From: Acidobacteriota bacterium | GTDB taxonomy: Bacteria; Acidobacteriota; UBA6911; RPQK01; JADFOI01 | Reading direction: 5' to 3' | Length of the DNA stretch: 9,378 bases | NCBI GenBank assembly: GCA_030624355.1 | Contig: JAUXKG010000063.1 | Span: forward strand, 1 to 9,378 | Shown here: positions 6,328 to 9,378 of the stretch, in pieces | How the letters are laid out: each line of letters begins with the position of its first letter | Numbering within the stretch: the stretch's first letter is position 1 | Program-made: the position numbers and the translations under genes | The notes under the pieces: model-generated | Databases searched by the model: none | What the model saw: the letters and a program-made list of their open reading frames with translations, nothing else | What the model was told of the DNA's origin: nothing

Positions 6328-6355
6328 TGTCAGTTGTCAGTTGTCAGTTGTCAGC
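6328..6355. repeat. Tandem heptamer TGTCAGT, nearly 4 units, overlapping the aconitase stop
   Basis: Three exact TGTCAGT units and a fourth TGTCAGC run from 6328 to 6355. The aconitase stop codon (6346-6344 on the minus strand) lies within the third unit, and the final residues (about QADN) are encoded by the repeat. Confidence 0.8.
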
Positions 6356-8302
6356 CTGGTTGACCTTCTCCCCGGCCCAATTAATCATTCCTCCGGCCAA
6401 CAAGATGTCGACTTGCCTGGCTGACAGTTGGTGTTCCGTCAGAAAGGTGTTGTCGTTGGTGACATGAGCCACCTCAATCTCGCTTCCCTGCAATATTTTG
6501 TTACGCAAGTCATTCAATCTGAGGAGGTCACTCTGCTCGATCTGCTGATAATCGGACTCATCCTTGAAGGTTAACGGCAACACACCACAGTTGATCAGAT
6601 TCTGCCAATGAATCCGGCCGAAGCTCATCGCGATTACAACCCGCAGACCCAGACAGCGGGGAGCCAAGGCCGCATGTTCCCGACTGGAACCCTGGCCATA
6701 GTTCTGTCTTCCCACCACCGCATGTCCTCCCCTCTCCTTCACCTTGGAGGCTCGCTCAGGATAGGAGGTATCCACCCTGAAAAAGGCAAACTCACTGCTC
6801 TTCAGGATATTGCTGCGGTAGGGAGAAAATTGAGGACCGGCCGGCAGAATCTCGTCGGTCGAGAGATCATCAGCGACCTTCAACAGCACCGGGATTTCCA
6901 GGTGATCGGGCAAGCGGTCAAACTGGGGCAAACTGACAATATTGGCCGTCTTTTGCAACTGAACATTGGCCGCTTTCTCGAGAGCCAGGGGAGGCTCCAG
7001 CAGATTGATGTTCAGGCTCGGGGACTCGGGATCCTTTACCTTGGGATAGTCCATCGGCAGCTCCCGCGGGTCGGTGATCACAGAGGTGAGAGCCGAAGCG
7101 GCGGCCGTTTCCGGACTGACCAGATAAACCTGGTCTTCCGGCGTTCCCGAACGACCAGGAAAGTTTCTGGGTACCGTCCGAAGGCTGATCCGGTCTGTGG
7201 CAGGAGCCTGCCCCATCCCGATGCAGCCATTGCAGCCAACCTGGTGGATCCTGCCACCTGCCCGGATCAGGGAAACCAGGTGGCCATCTCTGGCCAGGTT
7301 TTCCAGAACCTGACGAGAGGCCGGATTGAGGTCAAAGGAGACATTGGCACTGATTTGTCTTCCTTCCACGATCCGGGCAGCCACCGCCAAATCGCGATAC
7401 CCGGGGTTGGCGGAAGAGCCGATATAGGTTTGGTAAATCGGCATCCCCTGGATTTCTCTAACCGGCACCACATTTCCTGGACTGCACGGTTTGGCAATCA
7501 ACGGCTCCAGTTGAGACAGATCAATTTCCTCGTCAATATCGTACTGGGCATCCTTGTCAGCCACTATTTCACTCCAATCCTCTTCTCTTCCCTGGGACCT
7601 GAGAAACCTCTTCACTTCCTGATCGGATGGAAACACGGTTGTCGTGGCGCCCAACTCGGTCCCCATATTGGCAACCACATGTCGGTCCATTACAGAGAGT
7701 GACTCCAGGCCCGGACCGTAGTATTCGATGATCCGATGCACAGCACCGTCGACATCGTGGCGGCGAAGCATCTCCAGAATGACATCCTTGGCACTGACCC
7801 AGTCCGGCAGATCACCTACCAGCTTCACACCCCAAATATCCGGCATCCTAAAGTGAAAAGGCATTCCGGCCATAGCCATGGCTACTTCCTGTCCGCCAGC
7901 GCCGATGGCCAGCATCCCAATGGAACCGGCTGCCGGTGTGTGGCTGTCTGCACCCAGCAAGACCTTCCCCGGTTTCCCAAAGCGCTCCTGATGCACCGGA
8001 TGGCTGACACCGTTTCCAGGGCCACTGTACCAGAGTCCAAAACGCTGGCAGGCACTGCGAAGAAAGAGATGATCGTCTGGATTCTTGTAATCCTGTTGAA
8101 GAATGTTGTGATCTACGTATTGGACCGAAAGATCAGTCTTGACCCGGTCCAGCCCCATCGCCTCCAGTTGCAGCATGACCAGAGGACCGGTAGCATCGTG
8201 GGTCAAGGTCTGGTGAACCTTGATTCCAATCTCCCGGCCCGCGATCATCTCACCCTCCACCAGATGCGCCTGAATAAGTGTCTGCGTGACGTTCAATCCC
8301 AT
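6344..8302 (-). CDS. acn: Aconitate hydratase, Aquifex-type (single chain), with an altered cluster-ligand motif
   Basis: Aconitase isomerises citrate and isocitrate in the TCA cycle with a [4Fe-4S] cluster. The 652-residue length fits the compact Aquifex-type subfamily. Active-site motifs are visible in order: YVDHN (D64-H65), GADSHT (D119-S120-H121), GCNGCIGMGQAP (C357 and C360, two cluster ligands), PRNFPGR (R379, R384) and GSSREH in the C-terminal swivel domain (S539-S540-R541). The first cluster-ligand motif, GSCTN in typical aconitases, reads GSSAN (Ser297, Ala298), so one expected cysteine is absent. The gene's end runs into a heptamer repeat. The ATG at 8302 has no strong ribosome binding site. 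Aconitase superfamily membership is certain; catalytic competence or exact substrate (a homoaconitase or isopropylmalate-like substrate is less likely) is open. Confidence 0.9.
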   Translation of the reverse strand: MGLNVTQTLIQAHLVEGEMIAGREIGIKVHQTLTHDATGPLVMLQLEAMGLDRVKTDLSVQYVDHNILQQDYKNPDDHLFLRSACQRFGLWYSGPGNGVSHPVHQERFGKPGKVLLGADSHTPAAGSIGMLAIGAGGQEVAMAMAGMPFHFRMPDIWGVKLVGDLPDWVSAKDVILEMLRRHDVDGAVHRIIEYYGPGLESLSVMDRHVVANMGTELGATTTVFPSDQEVKRFLRSQGREEDWSEIVADKDAQYDIDEEIDLSQLEPLIAKPCSPGNVVPVREIQGMPIYQTYIGSSANPGYRDLAVAARIVEGRQISANVSFDLNPASRQVLENLARDGHLVSLIRAGGRIHQVGCNGCIGMGQAPATDRISLRTVPRNFPGRSGTPEDQVYLVSPETAAASALTSVITDPRELPMDYPKVKDPESPSLNINLLEPPLALEKAANVQLQKTANIVSLPQFDRLPDHLEIPVLLKVADDLSTDEILPAGPQFSPYRSNILKSSEFAFFRVDTSYPERASKVKERGGHAVVGRQNYGQGSSREHAALAPRCLGLRVVIAMSFGRIHWQNLINCGVLPLTFKDESDYQQIEQSDLLRLNDLRNKILQGSEIEVAHVTNDNTFLTEHQLSARQVDILLAGGMINWAGEKVNQADN

Positions 8303-8342
8303 AGACTGCTATTTAAGCAAATGTCTGTCCACAATTAAACAT

Positions 8343-8475
8343 AGCCCGGGCTGATGCATTATCCGGGCTGGAAGATGGGACAGTCTACCCTTTTCACTCG
8401 GGCATCGGATATGATCAGCCGCAGGGGAAAAAGAGGACAGAGCCGACTGTCCTTTTTTTCATATAGTCCGGGCTC
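8343..8475. repeat. Possible diverged copy of the palindromic element in the aconitase/Rid divergent gap
   Basis: AGCCCGG (8343-8349) and CCGGGCT (8363-8369) form a 7-bp stem. ATGCATTATCCGGGCTGG (8354-8371), read on the other strand, resembles the terminal AGCCTGGATTATGCATA of the 8875-9029 element. TATAGTCCGGGCTCAG (8462-8477) resembles the same end again. The span is about 133 bp, similar to the long copy, but the interior is unrelated. The call is tentative. The rest of this 198-base gap holds the hairpin at 8428-8459 and no gene. Confidence 0.35.
8428..8459. terminator. Intrinsic-terminator-like hairpin ahead of the Rid gene
   Basis: AGGACAG (8434-8440) pairs with CTGTCCT (8447-8453) around the loop AGCCGA, followed by a run of T to 8459; flanking A and T runs can extend the stem in both directions. 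On the minus strand the same hairpin is followed by C then five T. No gene ends just upstream on the plus strand, so this is either an attenuator in the Rid leader or an insulator for the divergent promoters. A second GGACAG (8378-8383) could pair with the same CTGTCC. Confidence 0.6.
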
Positions 8476-8500
8476 AGTTCAAGAAAAAGGAGGGAAGCAG

Positions 8501-8878
8501 ATGGGTTTTCAGGTGATTGACGTTCCGGACCTTCCGGAGCCGGGCCAATTCAGTCATGTCGTGAAGAAAGGCAACTTCGTCTTCATTTCGGGCCAGACAG
8601 CTCACCCGGAGGCCGATGCGGGGCAACTCGACCCCATGGCCCAGGGAAAGCGAATCTTCGATTACCTGAAGGCGGCTATGGAGGCGGCCGGAGGTAACAT
8701 GGGTGACATCATCAAGATGAACATCTTTCTAACCGATGGTGAGCAGTTTTCCGCCATCCAAGAGTTACGGCCACGCTATTTCACTCCCCCCTATCCTGCC
8801 ATCACTACGGTTGTGGTTCACAGTATGGTGAGACGCGACTTGGTAATGGAAATCGAGGCCACCGCCATCCTGGACTGA
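8501..8878 (+). CDS. Rid (YjgF/YER057c/UK114) family protein lacking the RidA arginine
   Basis: The start is ATG 8501, set by AAGGAGGG 6 bases upstream; it gives 125 residues, the usual Rid length, while a longer frame from 8354 would read through the repeat and terminator region. Family marks are FVFISGQTA (about 26-34), YLKAAMEAAGGNMGDIIKMN, FLTDGEQFSAI and the terminal MEIEATAI. Proteins of this family form trimers with active sites between subunits; RidA deaminates reactive enamine/imine intermediates using Arg105 (E. coli numbering). Here the corresponding PAR motif reads PAI (Ile101), so classical imine deaminase activity is unlikely. It may belong to a non-deaminase Rid subgroup with another small-molecule role. 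Its 3' end lies in the inverted-repeat element. Confidence 0.88.
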   Translation: MGFQVIDVPDLPEPGQFSHVVKKGNFVFISGQTAHPEADAGQLDPMAQGKRIFDYLKAAMEAAGGNMGDIIKMNIFLTDGEQFSAIQELRPRYFTPPYPAITTVVVHSMVRRDLVMEIEATAILD

Positions 8879-9029
8879 TCTGAGCCTGGATTATGCATAG
8901 GTTTTCTACTGCAGTGCCGCAATCATCCACGCTGACGGTGTTGTGCTTCCTTGGGCTCCTCGGCGTACTGCACGAGTACGCCTGCGGCCCTTCGTCACGA
9001 CAACTTATGCCTAATCCAGGCTGGATCAG
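8875..9029. repeat. Palindromic intergenic element with terminal inverted repeats (copy B)
   Basis: The terminal arms are CTGATC plus AGCCTGGATTATGCATA on the left (8875-8899) and the near-complement on the right (9006-9029), with a few mismatches. A perfect internal 8-bp hairpin, GGCGTACT-GCACG-AGTACGCC, is at 8962-8982. The right part holds CTTCGTCACGACAACTT, shared exactly (inverted) with 5367-5383. The element fills the whole gap between convergent genes; both stop codons (TGA 8876-8878 plus, 9028-9026 minus) lie in its outer arms. It encodes no transposase. It could be a MITE-like or REP-like element, and RNA from either strand would fold strongly. A short frame through it (8893-9084) looks spurious. 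Confidence 0.8.
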
Positions 9030-9378
9030 GCGACGCGATCGCTGGAGTGACTGGCAGCGCTTGTCGGAGATTGAATCTTCTTGATCATGGCGGAACGGTG
9101 AGATCGGAAAATCTGAGCCTGACGAAGAATTCTTTTCTCCGACTCGACATAGTCCAGCTCCAGAGTCGCCCGAATGAAGGAGACCACTCTGGCGAAATAG
9201 AGGGACTTCAGTGCTCCTACGACCTCCATCCGTCTGGACTGGTCTTCAGCCTGATCGTAAGCACAGAGAAAATAACAGACAATCTTGGCCCACATCGAAC
9301 TGGATACTCGAAATCGCTGAGCCTGAAACATCTCCAGCATCTGTTTGGCGAGCTTGCAGGGGAGAATCTCCAGAACCA
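9026..9378 (-). CDS. C-terminal part of an unidentified protein, possibly a glycosyltransferase (partial)
   Basis: The frame is open to the right edge, so the N-terminus is missing; about 116 residues are present. It reads VLEILPCKLAKQMLEMFQAQ, then WAKIVCYFLCAYDQ, LKSLYFARVVSFIRATLELD and a tail KRILRQAQIFRSHRSAMIKK. The composition is helical and basic, with no membrane span. The pattern faintly recalls C-terminal tails of some family 2-type glycosyltransferases, but I hold that loosely and assign no function. The stop codon is within the right arm of the palindromic element. The internal ATG at 9340 is probably not the start. Confidence 0.6.
   Translation of the reverse strand, partial: VLEILPCKLAKQMLEMFQAQRFRVSSSMWAKIVCYFLCAYDQAEDQSRRMEVVGALKSLYFARVVSFIRATLELDYVESEKRILRQAQIFRSHRSAMIKKIQSPTSAASHSSDRVA

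Noticed and set aside
6608..7702. A 364-codon open frame on the plus strand opposite aconitase
   Set aside because: It lies wholly antisense to a clearly conserved enzyme, and its translation is low-complexity in Arg/Gln/His/Gly with no recognisable motif; it is a product of GC-biased codon use.
7736..8338. A 200-codon plus-strand frame opposite the aconitase N-terminus
   Set aside because: It is antisense to the conserved DHN and DSH motifs of aconitase and has no family resemblance or ribosome binding site.
8343..8460. A known riboswitch class upstream of the Rid gene
   Set aside because: I compared by eye with the core motifs of purine, TPP, glycine, SAM, fluoride and cobalamin classes and found no convincing match.
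8893..9084. A 63-codon frame inside the palindromic element
   Set aside because: It passes through both the internal hairpin and the right terminal arm, overlaps the neighbouring gene and has no good ribosome binding site; the sequence is explained by the repeat.

Overview
The window looks like a chromosomal segment from a Gram-negative, moderately GC-rich bacterium. An outer-membrane beta-barrel, a probable lipoprotein and periplasmic domains imply a second membrane. A single-gene aconitase of about 650 residues of the Aquifex type, a DUF4159 protein and the style of intergenic repeats would fit Acidobacteriota or a similar deep-branching phylum. That placement is inference; there is no rRNA here to settle it.

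Layout. The left edge (1-1163) holds the end of a LysR-type regulator overlapped by a class I methyltransferase with an N-terminal zinc-ribbon-like segment. Next comes a compact ECF module (1324-2771): an RpoE-like sigma factor, a zinc-finger anti-sigma factor with one membrane span, and a small membrane-anchored, histidine-bearing periplasmic protein of the Spy/CnrX-like helical kind. All three genes overlap. It is followed by a forward block of envelope genes (2906-5307): a beta-barrel outer-membrane protein, a TPR protein with a lipoprotein-like signal, and an unrecognised 144-residue protein. On the minus strand lie aconitase (8302-6344) and then a DUF4159 protein (6156-5425). A Rid-family protein (8501-8878, plus) is divergent from aconitase and convergent with a gene that runs off the right edge (9378-9026, minus).

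Between genes the DNA is crowded with repeats. One class is a tandem heptamer with a TGTC core (TGTCAGT, TGTCAGC, TGTCGAT or the complement), found at the 3' ends of four genes and twice containing the stop codon. A second class is a palindromic element about 140-155 bp long that fills the space between two convergent stop codons (8875-9029), with a shortened relative at 5354-5424 and a possible diverged relative at 8343-8475.

Most notable protein-level points: the aconitase has Ser-Ala where the family has the first cluster-ligand Cys-Thr (GSSAN for GSCTN) while other visible active-site motifs are intact; the Rid protein has Ile in place of the catalytic Arg of RidA; and the ECF module has the gene order of a signal- or metal-sensing envelope-stress circuit. 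I see no CRISPR array, transposase, tRNA, rRNA, phage gene or clear defence system.
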